Positions 44,381 to 55,984 of a stretch of 64,000 bases of DNA are shown here, in pieces. Numbering within the stretch: the first letter of the stretch is position 1; every line of letters starts with the position of its first letter. This DNA is from Hermatobates lingyangjiaoensis. Lineage: Eukaryota > Arthropoda > Insecta > Hemiptera > Hermatobatidae. The position numbers were made by a program, and so were the translations under genes. The DNA is taken from contig JAPFBL010000068.1 in NCBI GenBank assembly GCA_026182355.1, positions 3,117,001 to 3,181,000 of the forward strand. Reading direction: 5' to 3'. The notes below the pieces were generated by a model. It was not told where the DNA came from. It searched no databases and worked only from the letters and a program-made list of their open reading frames with translations.

Positions 44381-47300
44381 CTGAATGTACATAACATAAG
44401 ACAAACATAAGAAAGGACATACTAGTTATGTATTAGTTTAAAAAAAAGTTAAAAGAGTTCATAATATTAGAAGTTATATAGTAGTTACTAATCTGAAGAA
44501 ATGAACAGGATCCAAAATCACGCTCATTTGTGATAAATCAATCAAAAAACAGCTTATTTTTTTTAAACGAAAACTCTTTTGATTTTGTCATATGATAATA
44601 AATGAATACAGAATATAATATAATAACATAATATTGCCTTCTTCTGCATGCACTTTGACTTTTGTCCTCTGCCATGAGCAGAAGTAAAAATCAACTTCAC
44701 ACCTTACCTCGCATGTGTCGGATGCTTGCTGCAAAACATTGTTGCACAGTTGTTCCTTGGGTTGGAAGTTGCTTAGGAATCTTTCGCAGTAACTCTGGAA
44801 GGCAACGGTAACATTTCCGTAGCGCAGATAGTCTGTTTCCCTCACTGTAAGCAGCCAATAAAATAAACTACATAACAGAATATAAGTTTCAGAATTAAAA
44901 AAAAAACAAAACTGTACTTTTAAAACCAAAATGTTACTTAGTCAAACTCTATCTCAGTTAAAAAAAGAATAACAATATGCAATAACAATTGTTATAAACA
45001 TTTATTGATTACGATATAAATTAGAATTACAAAATATGTTCATAGCTAAAATCTAATTTTAAGGAGCCATACCCAGTGACTTTTCCAGTTCTTTACCTAG
45101 TTCTCCCTGACCTTTCGTCGATAGTTTATAATACACTATCTATAGAATATATATCTAAATATATTATATCTATAGGATTTATAATACAACATACGATATA
45201 AGGATATCAATAGCTCTATCAGGCCTGTATTAATATCTTCTTACAATAGTTACATAGAATCATGAAATGGAAAAACATATTTAATTTTAATTAACACAAA
45301 ATACTATAGAACAAAAATACAGAAAAAGCTGTTCCTTAATTAATTTAATATTTAAATTAATTACCATATTAATTTATGATGTCTACATTTTAACCCTGCT
45401 TCTAACGCTTCGACTCTACTTTTTTGAAACTGCTTCGACCACTGCTCCTTTTGAAATTACTACTACTACTTCTAAGATCCTTTCAAATCATGCCTATTCC
45501 CATTCACCAACTCTATGCAGTTAACAAACGGGTAAGTATTACTTTTTTTACATGGCATTTGGATAATATATAGTATATAAGCCTGTAATTAAGTATATAA
45601 ATTTTAAATGATTTAAGCAAATGACATTGCAAGGTAATAATCATTTGATTTTGTAGTAAATCATTCGGAAGGAAAGATCAGAATAACTGTATAATTGATT
45701 ATATAATTCAAAAACATGATATTAATATTACTTCTTCGACTTTTCCATCAGACACTTTTAATCGTGCTCTGAGGTATTTATAACATACTTGCTTCCTTTG
45801 TAGTTCGGCTTAATCAAGTTTATATTTACAACCTAAGTTCGATTACAGGGTATTGGGCCATATAATGATTATGTCATTTATTACTCACGATAAGAAGTTC
45901 TTCCCCATCCAATTATTGTTGCTCCTTTACCAGCAAAAGTGTCTACAAGTGCATCTGATTTTTTGGCAGGGTTGCTTTGTTGATATTGTCTGTAAAATAT
46001 TTTTCTGTATTACAATAATATATACACTTATATAGCTAAAAGGGAAAATACAGTTAGGAATTAATCATTTCAATGTTTAATTATTGAAAATATAAATGTT
46101 TGTTAATTACCTCTAAGCTTAAAAGAAGTTTCCATATTAAAAAATTTAAATTTGATATCCACTTAACTTTTGTTTGATTGTTGAACTAAGCAATAGTGTT
46201 CAATCACTCGATCATTTGAAGTAATGGAAAGGACAGCGAATGAGAACATGTAGATTTAAACAAACAGTCGCCGCAGGTTGTAAGTTGCTCATCGCGTCTT
46301 TTAGTAGTTAATTAAATAAATTGTATTTAATTCAAGCTAATTGGGTGTCAACTGATGAAGGTGACTAACAAATATATTGCAATCACTACTTCTGTGACCA
46401 CACTTACAGAGTACTGAATAGTAGGTATATTAGCAACTGCTGGCTCAACTGAGGAAAACAGTGGTTTGGTTTGAAGACATTGTGGCAGACTTACCACCGA
46501 AAGTGAGGGCCTCTGAAAGCTCGACAAGACCAATATTGTTTTCGCCAGTGTTGGGGTTGTACCCGGGGTTCACCTTAACAGAAGTAGACTCTGACTCAAC
46601 ACCATCTCCTCCAGTTTTCAGGGTTGTTCCTGTGCGAACTTTGACACTTGATGCCCTAAAACAGCACACTCATTAATTTTCTTACCATCAATACAATAAA
46701 TACAATTATAAAGATTTAAAAAAAGTATCTTAAATATTTTTACATCCATTGATAAATATATGATCCAATGAATCTGTGAAAACTGTATTAAAATATAATT
46801 TAATAAATTATAAATTTATACTATTATAAATATATTATTATGATTACTGTCAGGGGATGATTTACCCTCTCAAAACAAGGAGTATCTTACTCGAAAAATC
46901 AAGATGAAAGTCCCTGTTTGGAAATGATACAAGACGTGATTTTCCTTATAAAGTTACACAGTTTTCACCTCCACTTTAGTACTCCGTTAGAGATTTAAGC
47001 ATCTTATCGTAGTATATGATGTCTGTTAAAGGCATGCTTCTTTTTGCCACAGAAGTTTTAACATTTAACGGTTCATCTATATTTTGCTTACTACCGCCTG
47101 GAACATCAATTCGATTACTTCTACAGCTTCAATTACAACTACAACCTCTACAGCTGTTAAAAATCTATGAGAACTAAATGTTCTTAACTATTTTCAATTA
47201 AGAAACAGATCACTGTGAGGAAATTGAACTAAAACACCGTGCTCTTTTTCCAAATATAAGACTGTGTCATTTTTTTTTTTTTTATTGTCAGAGATCAGCA

Positions 47301-49046
47301 TGCTCCACCCGAAGGCACCACACGCATCAAAATCTTCAATGCTACACAACAATCGCCATTATGCTATGCAAATACAGCTTAAATATATAATAACTAACAT
47401 ATTTGTTTGTCATATTTGTTTCAGGTCTATGAGTGATCTAAGAAGATATTAAAGATGTATGACAACATAACCTTTAATTGTTAGAATTAATTTTGTAATG
47501 CTGTTTTTAGGCAAAGCAAGGAATGAAGTTTAGTCACCAGCTTACCCTTGGATACAGGAGGCAGTTGTGACGATCCAGTTCTCACTCAATATTGTTCCCG
47601 CGCATTCCTCAGTCAGTGAGCCCTTGGTGACGTTCATGTAAGCCATGAAGGGGAACATGCCAGGGTTGACTCTAGACGAACTGTAGATGCGTGTTCCTGT
47701 TCAAGACTCAGAATAGTTACAATTCAGCCACGAACTTTCTTTTCATACCACTACTGCCATTTTATGAAACATTTCAGTTCACTTGACCTTACAATCGACC
47801 GTTATCCCAACAGGTAGTATTTGATTAAGTGCTCCGGCACCCTTCCCTTCTTCCGGTTTATACATTTTACCTCAAAGGCACTAATATTTTTCTGTGATAG
47901 CTTATAAATATTAACGTTAAGGACTTTGAAATCCACTAACCAAACGAAAAGCTGTTTTCTTCGTAGTGTTGTAAAATACTTAAATATGTATTTCTATAAC
48001 CTGAATATGAGGAGTGATACAGAATTGAGCTGAGTAAACGTCTAAAGGGCCAGACGTGCTTTAACAAGGAGACCATCAAGTCCGTGTGTCAATCGGGAAA
48101 GGACTCAATGTTTATAATTCATTTGTATTAAAATGGAAGAAATTTTATATTATATCTCTGGGTTCTAATGATATTTAGATTGTATCAGCAGACATTGTAA
48201 AGTTACATTAACAGTATTTGGAAGAAATATTTCTTTACTTACTTTCAGACTTGACGACTGCCACAAGGCTTACCTGTGAAAGAAATCCCTAAATTACAAT
48301 CAGCTATTCACAAAAAAAAATTATATATATGGATTATATATTAAATTATATATGTGGTAATATATATTTTCTAGTTTACTTCTTAGGTGGAAAAATGAAA
48401 TTGTTTCAAAATTTCTAAAAGTATATTTTTTTAAATAAAACAAAGAACTTATAGTGGTAGTAGTATACCAGATTTTATCATGAAACTCAACGGCTATTTG
48501 GTTTATCAAACCTGGTTTTAGTTCGTAATAACGAAACTTGCATAAAGTGTGTGTGCTTCAAAGAAGTCTAGTTTGGGAGTGTTTGGTAGTTCAAGTGACA
48601 TCGCCAGCAGTAGTTACTACCTTAAGAGTGTTTTTTTTTAAATTTGTTTTTAGGAAAATAATAAAAATTATGTACTTAAATATATTTTTTTCAAAATTAA
48701 TGGAACAGAAATTGTTCTAAATTTTTTAGATATGTTTTTTTTTAAATAGGCATATAAAGATTTATAGTTACTAACATGATCTGAAGTCCACAATTCAACA
48801 TTTGGATAAAATAAAACAACTTTTAAGGGTTAATTTATTGGAACTCATGCCTCAAAATAAAAACTATCCAAGTAAATTTAAAGGTTTTTACTTAAAGCTA
48901 ATTGTTGCTTCTTTAACAAATTAATTTATCGAAACAATCGTCTTTTACTGGGAGTCTTAGAAAAGATAGTTCAGAATTTATTTTAAAACTTAGTAGTATT
49001 TTGTCTAAACTCTTCTTACCAGAAGAAGGAGGTGAATCAGCTTCAT
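44216..49046 (-). CDS. Secreted serine protease homologue with no catalytic triad (pseudoprotease), 7 exons
   Basis: Trypsin/chymotrypsin-fold (S1) protein of about 257 residues. Exons on the minus strand: 49046-49020, 48273-48243, 47696-47546, 46655-46495, 45989-45889, 44844-44708, 44380-44216. A signal peptide (MKLIHLLLLVSLVAVVKS) is followed by RTR-IYSSSRVNPGMFPF where active enzymes have R-IVGG. The catalytic residues are replaced: His to Ser 66 (VTTASC), Asp to Asn 110 (ENNIGLVEL) and Ser to Leu 206 (EGDLGGP). Six cysteines still fit the three conserved disulfides, and GWGRTS is kept. It cannot be a protease; such homologues act as cofactors, binding proteins or secretion products, but its role is unknown. 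One base is missing in exon 5 (T run 45959-45964), which breaks the frame as assembled. Confidence 0.9.
44708..44844 (-). CDS. Serine protease homologue exon 6
   Basis: Acceptor gcttacag, donor gtaagg, phase 1 to 0. Encodes LRYGNVTVAFQSYC, LCNNVLQQASDTCE: the conserved disulfide loop and the Asp at the base of the S1 pocket (DTC). Confidence 0.92.
45889..45989 (-). CDS. Serine protease homologue exon 5, with an apparent 1-base deletion
   Basis: The incoming phase reads DNINKATLPK, a typical S1 stretch, but runs into TAG. The neighbouring frame reads VDTFAGKGATIIGWGRTS and fits the next exon. The switch is in a run of six A (plus-strand T at 45959-45964); seven would restore both phases (exon length 102 instead of 101). 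Confidence 0.85.
46495..46655 (-). CDS. Serine protease homologue exon 4 (Asp102 position is Asn)
   Basis: Encodes VKVRTGTTLKTGGDG and NTGENNIGLVELSEALTF; the NDIALL motif of active enzymes is NNIGLV here, with AAT at 46537-46535. Acceptor gttttag, donor gtaagt, ends in phase 1. Confidence 0.92.
47546..47696 (-). CDS. Serine protease homologue exon 3 (His57 position is Ser)
   Basis: Encodes RTRIYSSSRVNPGMFPF and CAGTILSENWIVTTASC. The histidine codon position is TCC (47559-47557, Ser 66). Both Cys of the His-loop disulfide are present. Donor gtaagc, ends in phase 2. Confidence 0.92.
48243..48273 (-). CDS. Serine protease homologue exon 2
   Basis: Acceptor ttcacag, VSLVAVVKSE completes the signal peptide, donor gtaagt, ends in phase 1. 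Confidence 0.85.
49020..49046 (-). CDS. Serine protease homologue exon 1 (signal peptide start)
   Basis: ATG at 49046-49044, nine codons (MKLIHLLLL), donor gtaaga, phase 0. The start is set by the signal peptide and by the TATA box 81 bases upstream. Confidence 0.85.
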
Positions 49047-49126
49047 GTTGAATAAACTAGAAGGTAGTCTGGAAGACAAGAGTGCCAAGAGACTAAAGCA
49101 GGTTAAGTCTCTCCATTCCTTAAGCC

Positions 49127-49134
49127 TTTTTATA
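49127..49134 (-). promoter_or_regulatory. TATA box of the serine protease homologue
   Basis: TATAAAAA on the minus strand, 81 bases before the start codon, giving a 5' UTR of about 55 bases if transcription starts 25-30 bases downstream. A strong TATA box is common for highly expressed, tissue-restricted secreted proteins in insects. Confidence 0.6.
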
Positions 49135-49140
49135 CCTATG

Positions 49141-49496
49141 GAATCAATTAATTGGCTACCATTTTCAAGTAATTTTAATTGATAATGGCAGTAATTCCCT
49201 GGAGTAGTGTTTATTTTGATAACAGCATACCACTACCTATCAGTAATAGGTGGATAAGACTAATCTATTAATGTTTAGCAATAAGCGATGAAAAAAACTC
49301 GCAATCAAAACTCTAATGAATGCGACATCATTAAAATTTAATTGCAATTGCATACAGGAACCTGTTATTAATTAAACAAATAATATTTATCTTTGTGATA
49401 CAATTATCTCTGTAAGCAATATGCTATACAGCATATTGAACACACATTCCATATATTAAATATAATCTTGAAATTATAATTACTTGGTAACATCGA
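49141..49496. other. Upstream region between the promoter and the satellite
   Basis: AT-rich sequence with no recognised element other than probable upstream regulatory DNA of the protease homologue. Confidence 0.4.
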
Positions 49497-52400
49497 AATT
49501 TTATGAAATATTGGTAGAAAACAACTGTTATAACTGATTCTACTTTTTTTAATGCTTTTTTTCTATTTTTACAGAAATTTTTAAATTTTAAAACAAAAAT
49601 ATATTAAAAATCCTATTTCAAAAGAAAATATCCATTTTTCTTAAATTAAGTACAATATATTATATGTTTCATTTACCCTCCATATATTTAAAAAAAAAAT
49701 GGATATTTTTTTTGTACGAAAATTATCCGTATAATCTGGATAATTTGTATGATAATTTGTATAATTGATGATAATTTGTATTAAAAGGATTTTTATGAAA
49801 AATTGGTAGAAAACAACTGTTATAAAACTAATTCTACTTTTTTTAATGTTTTTTTTTCTATTTTTATAGAAATTTTATTTATAAAATTTTACAAAAAATA
49901 TATTAAAAATGCTGGTTCAAAAGAAAATATCCATTTTTTTTCTCATATTAAATACAATATATTATATATTTCATTTACCATCGTTATATTTACAGAAATC
50001 ACCCATTTTACTAAATGATTTATATATTTACCTCTAAGCACCTCTGCCCATCTCTAACAACCTTTTTCCTTTTTGCACAATTTTGGAGGTTTTTTCTGTA
50101 ATTAAAAGGAATTTTATAAAATATTGGTAGGAAACAACCGTTATAACTGATTCTACCTTATTTAGAGCTTTTTTTATATTTTTACAGAAATATTTGTTAT
50201 TTATATTCTAAAACAAAAATATCTCAAAAATTTTCGTACAAAAGAAAATATCCATTTTTTTTCTTAAATTAAGTAAAATATATTATATGTTTCATTTACC
50301 ATCGTTATATTTACAGAAAACACCCATTTTACTAAATGATTTCTATATTTACCTCTAAGCACCTCTGCCCATCTCTAACCACCTCTGACCACCACTAACC
50401 ACCTTCTTCCTTGTTGCACTATTTTGATTGTTTTTTGTTTAATTAAGAAGAACTTTATGAAATATTGGTAGAAAACAACTGTTATAACTCATTCTACTTT
50501 TTTAATGCTTTTTTTTTTATTTTTACAGAAATTTTATATTTTAAAACATAATATCTCAAAAATGGTAGTTCAAAACAAGATGTCCATTTTTTTTTAGTAT
50601 AATATATTATATGTTTCATTTACCATCGTTATATTTACAGAAATCACCCATTTTACTAAATGATTTATATATTTACCTCTAAGCACCTCTGCCCACCTCT
50701 AACCACCTTATTCCTTTTTGCACTATTCTGATTGTTTTTTGTATAATTAAAAGGAATTTTATAAAATATTGGCAGAAAACAACTGTTATAACTGATTCTA
50801 CTTTTTTAAAATTTTTTTTCTATTTTTACAGAATCTTTTATATTTATATTTTAAAACATAAATATATCAAAAATGCTAGTTCAAAAGAAAATATCCATTT
50901 TTTTCTCATATTAAATACATTATATTATATGTTTCATTTACCATCGTAATATTTACAGAAATCACCCATTTTACTAAATGATTTATATATTTACCTCTAA
51001 GCACCTCTGCCCATCTCTAACCACCTTTTTCCTTTTTGCACAATTTTGGAGGTTTTTTGTGTAATTAAAAGGAATTTTATAAAATATTGGTAGGAAACAA
51101 CCGTAATAACTCATTCTACCTTTTTTAAAGCTTTTTTTATATTTTTACAGAAATGTTTATTATTTATATTTTAAAAAAAATATCTCTAAAATTTTCGTAC
51201 AAAAGAAAATATCCATTTTTTTTTCTTAAATTAAGTAAAATATATTATATGTTTCATTTACCATCGTTATATTGACAGAAATCACCCATTTTACTAAATG
51301 ATTTATATATTTACCTCTAAGCACCTCTGCCACCTCTAACCACCTCTGCCCACCACTAACCACCTTCTTCCTTGTTGCACTATTTTGATTGTTTTTTGTT
51401 TAATTAAAAAGAACTTTATGAAATATTGGTAGAAAACAACTGTTATAACTCATTCTACTTTTTTAATGCTTTTTTTTATATTTTTACAGAAATTTTATAT
51501 TTTAAAACATAATATCTCAAAAATGGTAGTTCAAAACAATATGTCCATTTTTTTTTAGTATAATATATTATATGTTTCATTTACCATCGTTATATTTACA
51601 GAAATCACCCATTTTACTAAATGATTTATATATTTACCTCTAAGCACCTCTGCCCACCTGTAACCACCTTTTTCCTTTTTGGACTATTTTGAAAGTTTTT
51701 TCAAAAAATAATTAAACGGAATTTTATGATAGATTGGTAGAAAACAACTGTTATAACAGATTCTACTTTTTTTAATCCTTTTGTTATATATTTACAGATA
51801 TTTTTATATTTATTTTTTAAAACAGAAATATCTCAAATATTCTAGATCAAAAGGAAATATCCATTTTTTTTCCTAAATTAAGTACAATATATTATATGTT
51901 TCATTTACCATCGTTATATTTACAGAAATCATCCATTTTACTAAATGATTTATTTATATATTTACCTCTAAGCATCTCTGCACACATGTAACTTCCTCTG
52001 CCCACCTCTAACCACTTTTTTTTTTTGCACTATTTTGAAGGTTTTTTGTATAATTAAAAGGAATTTTATGAAATATTGGTAGAAAACAACTGTTATAACA
52101 GATTCTACTTTTTATAATGCTTTTTTTATATATTTACAGAAATTTTTATATTTTAAAACAAAAATATCTCAAAAATTTTAGTACAAAAGAAAATATCAAT
52201 TTTTTTCCTAAATTAAGTAAAATATATTATATGTTTCATTTACCATCGTTATATTTACAGGAATCACCCATTTTACTAAATGATTTATATATTTACCTCT
52301 GCCCACCTCTAACCACCTCTGCCCACCACTAACCACCTTCTTCCTTGTTGCACTATTTTGATTGTTTTTTGTTTAATTAAAAAGAACTTTATGAAATATT

Positions 52401-53944
52401 GGTAGAAAACAACTGTTATAACTCATTCTACTTTTTTAATGCTTTTTTTTTATATTTTTACAGAAATTTTATATTTTAAAACACAAAATATCTCAAAAAT
52501 GCTAGTTCAAAACAAAATGTCCATTTTTTTTTTTTTTTAGTATAATATATTATATGTTTCATTTACCATCGTTATATTTACAGAAATCACCCATTTTACT
52601 AAATGATTTATATATTTACCTCTAAGCACCTCTGCCCATCTCTAACCACCTTTTTCCTTTTTGGACTATTTTGAAAGTTTTTTCACAGAATAATTAAAAG
52701 GAATTTTATGATAGATTGGTAGAAAACAACTGTTATAACAGATTCTACTTTTTTTAATCCTTTTGTTATATATTTACAGAAGTTTTTATATTTTAAATTT
52801 TAAAACAGAAATATCTCAAATATTCTAGTTCAAAAGGAAATATCCATTTTTTTTCCTAAATTAAGTACAATATATTATATGTTTCAGTTACCATCGTTAT
52901 ATTTACAGAAATCACCCATTTTACTAAATGATTTATATATTAACCTCTATGCACCTCTGGCCACCTCTAACCACCTTCGTCCTTGTTACACTATTTTGAT
53001 TGTTTTTGTATAATTAAAAGGAATTTTATGAAATATTGGTAGAAAACAACTGTTATAACTCATTGTACCTCTGCCCACCACTAACCACCTTCTTCCTTGT
53101 TGCACTATTTTGATTGTTTTTTGTTTAATTAAAAAGAACTTTATGAAATATTGGTAGAAAACAACTGTTATAACTCATTCTCCTTTTTTAATGCTTTTTT
53201 TTTATATTTTTACAGAAATTTTATATTTTAAAACAGAAAATATCTCAAAAATGCTAGTTCAAAACAAAATGTCCATTTTTTTTTTTTAGTATAATATATT
53301 ATATGTTTCATCTACCATCGTTATATTTACAGAAATCACCCATTTTACTAAATGATTTATATATTTACCTCTAAGCACCTCTGCCCACCTGTAACCACCT
53401 TTTTCCTTTTTGGACTATTTTAAAAGTTTATTCACAAAATAGTTAAAAGGAATTTTATGATAGATTGGTAGAAAACAAATGTTATAACAGATTCTACTTT
53501 TTATAATGCTTTTTTTATATATTTACAGAAATTTTTATATTTTAAATTTTAAAACAAAAATATCTCAAATATTCTAGTTCAAAAGGAAATATCCATTTTT
53601 TTTCCTAAATTAAGTACAATATATTATATGTTTCAGTTACCATCGTTATATTTACAGAAATCACCCATTTTACTAAATGATTTATATATTAACCTCTATG
53701 CACCTCTGGCCACCTCTAACCACCTTCGTCCTTGTTACACTATTTTGATTGTTTTTGTATAATTAAAAGGAATTTTATGAAATATTGGTAGAAAACAACT
53801 GTTATAACTCATTGTACTTTTTTAATGCTTTTTTTTATATTTTTACATAAATTTTTATATTTTATATTTTAAAACACTAAATATCTCAAAAATTCTAGTT
53901 CAAAACAAAATATCCATTTTTTTTTTAGTACAATGTATTATATG

Positions 53945-54281
53945 TGTAAGGTCTTTTAATAAAACGATTTTATTAATCTGAAATAGAATAATGATGGAAA
54001 CTTACAATCAAAATTATAAAGCAATGGTGTTAATTATAAATAAACAAACAATATTGTACAACAATAATAACAGTAAATAGTAAAGGAATGAAACATACCT
54101 GAAAGAGAATAATTAAATTACAAGCTATTAAACACCTCTAGTGATTACAGCAGAAACATTAATAAATTATGAATCTACAAAGCATTAGTACACAGTGCTA
54201 TCTTTGACAGTGTTGCCATGGGCAACGATGTCAAAGTAAATAAAAGAACCAACCATGAACAAATGACTATCGGCATTTACA
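53945..54281. mobile_element. Solo LTR (337 bp) inserted in the satellite
   Basis: The insert starts TGTAAGG and ends TTTACA (TG..CA termini) and is flanked by TATG on both sides (53941-53944 and 54282-54285). Removing one TATG restores the satellite unit, so the borders are well set. On the minus strand the terminal part has AATAAA followed by a TTATTAAAAGACC-type end, which suggests minus orientation. No internal coding region is present, so it is a recombination product of an LTR retrotransposon of undetermined class. Confidence 0.85.
54202..54236. promoter_or_regulatory. X-box-like palindrome inside the solo LTR
   Basis: GTTGCC-ATG-GGCAAC (54212-54226) is nested in CTTTGACA .. TGTCAAAG (54202-54209, 54229-54236). 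The inner part resembles the RFX-factor X-box (GTTRCC spacer RGYAAC). In the inferred minus orientation it sits in the U3 promoter half. That a host factor binds it is inference. Confidence 0.4.
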
Positions 54282-54531
54282 TATGTTTTATTTACCGTCG
54301 TTATATTTACAGAAATCACCCATTTTACTAAATGATTTTTATATTTACCTCTAAGCAACTTCGCCCACCTCTAACCACCTCTGCCCACCTTTTTCCTTTT
54401 TGCACTATTTTGAAGGTTTTTTGTATAATTAAAAGGATTTTATGAAATATTGGTAGAAAACAACTGTTATAACTGATTCTACTTTTTTTAATGCTTTTTT
54501 TATATTTTTACAGAAATTTTTATATTTTAAA

Positions 54532-55369
54532 GAAAATCGTCCAAGATCCAACTGGAGATCTTACTTCAATAGCAGCGAAGAACTAGGATATCCGATTTCA
54601 GGAGCGACTCAAGCACGGATCCTTTTACTTCAAAAGTTACGCACTGACTCTCTTAAATCAACTCAGCCACTATAAGACATATCGAGCTGAAACTTTGACA
54701 GTCGATTTTTTTATGTCTAACTTAAAATCTAAGCTTTAAATGGATTGGAAATTCAACGTAGAAGCGAAGTTGAACTTTTAAGCCGTGTTTGGCTTGCTAC
54801 ACAGACATATTTACTTTAAAAATATACATGTGTAGCAAGTAGGTATTGTTAGTTGATTTTAATGTCATTTTTATTTAAGCTCCCAACAAGAGATAATTGA
54901 CAAGGTGTTTCCCGAAGTTCAAGATCTGCTATCTATTCAGAAAAAATGGCTTTATGAACGAGCATTTCTCACCCGTACAAATGAGCAGGCAGGGAAAATC
55001 AATAAAGTTCTTGCACTATAACAAGCTGAGGAAAGAACTTGCAAGTCAGTAAACAGAGTGATTAGTGACGAGGAAGCAGTTCATTATCCAATTCAATTTC
55101 TACGGCAGGATTTGAATTGAGTGAGACGATGTGTTTCTCACATGGTCAACTGTATGCTGTTTGTTCAAGAGAGAGAGGTTCCAACTCTCTGCTCCTCCAT
55201 GCACCTGAAGGACAGACTGCTAATGTGGTGTATACAGAGGCACTTACTTAACACTTTGCTAATAAATATATTTTTTCCTATTCTATAATTTTTCTAAAAA
55301 TAATTTGAAATATCACGTATCATATCTGAAGTTTTGTAAAATTCCTGTCAAAGACGGCAGGTCTGCTAG
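54532..55369 (+). mobile_element. Helitron 3' part: helicase remnant and canonical 3' terminus
   Basis: The right end reads GGCAGGTCTGCTAG then T (55357-55370): a CTAG end with a following T, preceded by a short GCAG/CTGC hairpin, as in Helitrons. Inside, on the same strand, are helicase blocks ERAFLTRTNEQAGKINKVL (about 54954-55013) and CKSVNRVISDEEAVHYPIQF (about 55038-55099), then CFSHGQLYAVCSRERGSNSL and APEGQTANVVYTEAL (55128-55246). Stops and an internal deletion join the two parts. The left border touches the satellite at about 54532; where the Helitron 5' end lies is unknown. Confidence 0.85.
54791..54840. repeat. Hairpin CTTGCTACACA .. TGTGTAGCAAG
   Basis: An 11-bp perfect inverted repeat with an AT-rich loop inside the Helitron remnant; possibly a tiny nested MITE or an internal Helitron palindrome. 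Confidence 0.6.
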
Positions 55370-55953
55370 TATATCATAAAGCTATCTTGAGATTAGCAGA
55401 ATCACCTAAAGATTTTATACATTGTCATATACTTTGCATTAGCAATATCAATAAAAGTATAGAGTTTTCAGCATATAATCTGTACAACATAGTAAAGGTT
55501 ACATTTTTACTATGCAGAAAAGTGGTCTTCCTGGATGGAGTAACAAGAATAAATGTTTATATGACTTCGGTTTTGATAAAATTTGAACTGTTTTGTTTTT
55601 TTCATAAGCATTGTATAGAGCATATCGACTCTCTCTAGAGGAGGAGGAGTCCCTTCCCCTCGGAATTCATAGGCGTTATTTCAATATTAAAATAAACCAA
55701 CAACCAAATTGAACATCTATGAGCTTGATAATACCTTCTGTTGTAGTAGTAAAGTTCATTCCAAATTTTTTTTTGGTATCAACAAAAAAGTTAGCGTTTC
55801 CGATTAACATAATCAAAATGATAGCCTATGAATGAACCTTTTCCCTCCGTTAGTGGGAAAAATTATTGCACACGAGAAATATAACTCTATAATATAAATT
55901 CCTTATCTACTTCTCTAACTGCTTTAGAGAATTATAATATCAATTACAATATA

Positions 55954-55984
<31 letters not shown>

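Larger units (their letters stand above)
44845..48242. other. Introns of the serine protease homologue
   Basis: The longer introns (44845-45888, 45990-46494, 46656-47545, 47697-48242) are AT-rich with short TA-rich runs near 45140-45180. No nested gene or identifiable transposon was seen. Confidence 0.55.
49497..54531. repeat. Satellite array, unit about 322 bp, 13 visible anchors
   Basis: The motif ACCCATTTTACTAAATGAT recurs at 50001, 50322, 50646, 50964, 51284, 51607, 51931 (one change), 52266, 52589, 52914, 53338, 53663 and 54318. The spacing is 318-335 bp except for two long gaps: 424 bp, where a truncated unit intervenes, and 655 bp, where a solo LTR sits. Each unit also has GAAATATTGGTAGAAAACAA, TACCATCGTTATATTTACAG and a CACCTCTGCCCA cluster with short internal repeats. 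Variants recur in an order that suggests a three-unit higher-order repeat. No open frame is conserved. Confidence 0.95.

Noticed and set aside
49497..54531. CRISPR-like array
   Set aside because: Whole units of about 322 bp are repeated with variants; there are no short repeats with unique spacers, and the host is a eukaryote.
27360..55369. One giant Helitron with the Rep at 27-29 kb and the helicase at 55 kb
   Set aside because: The interval contains normal fry exons in phase with exons outside it and a complete neighbouring gene, so two independent relics are far more likely.
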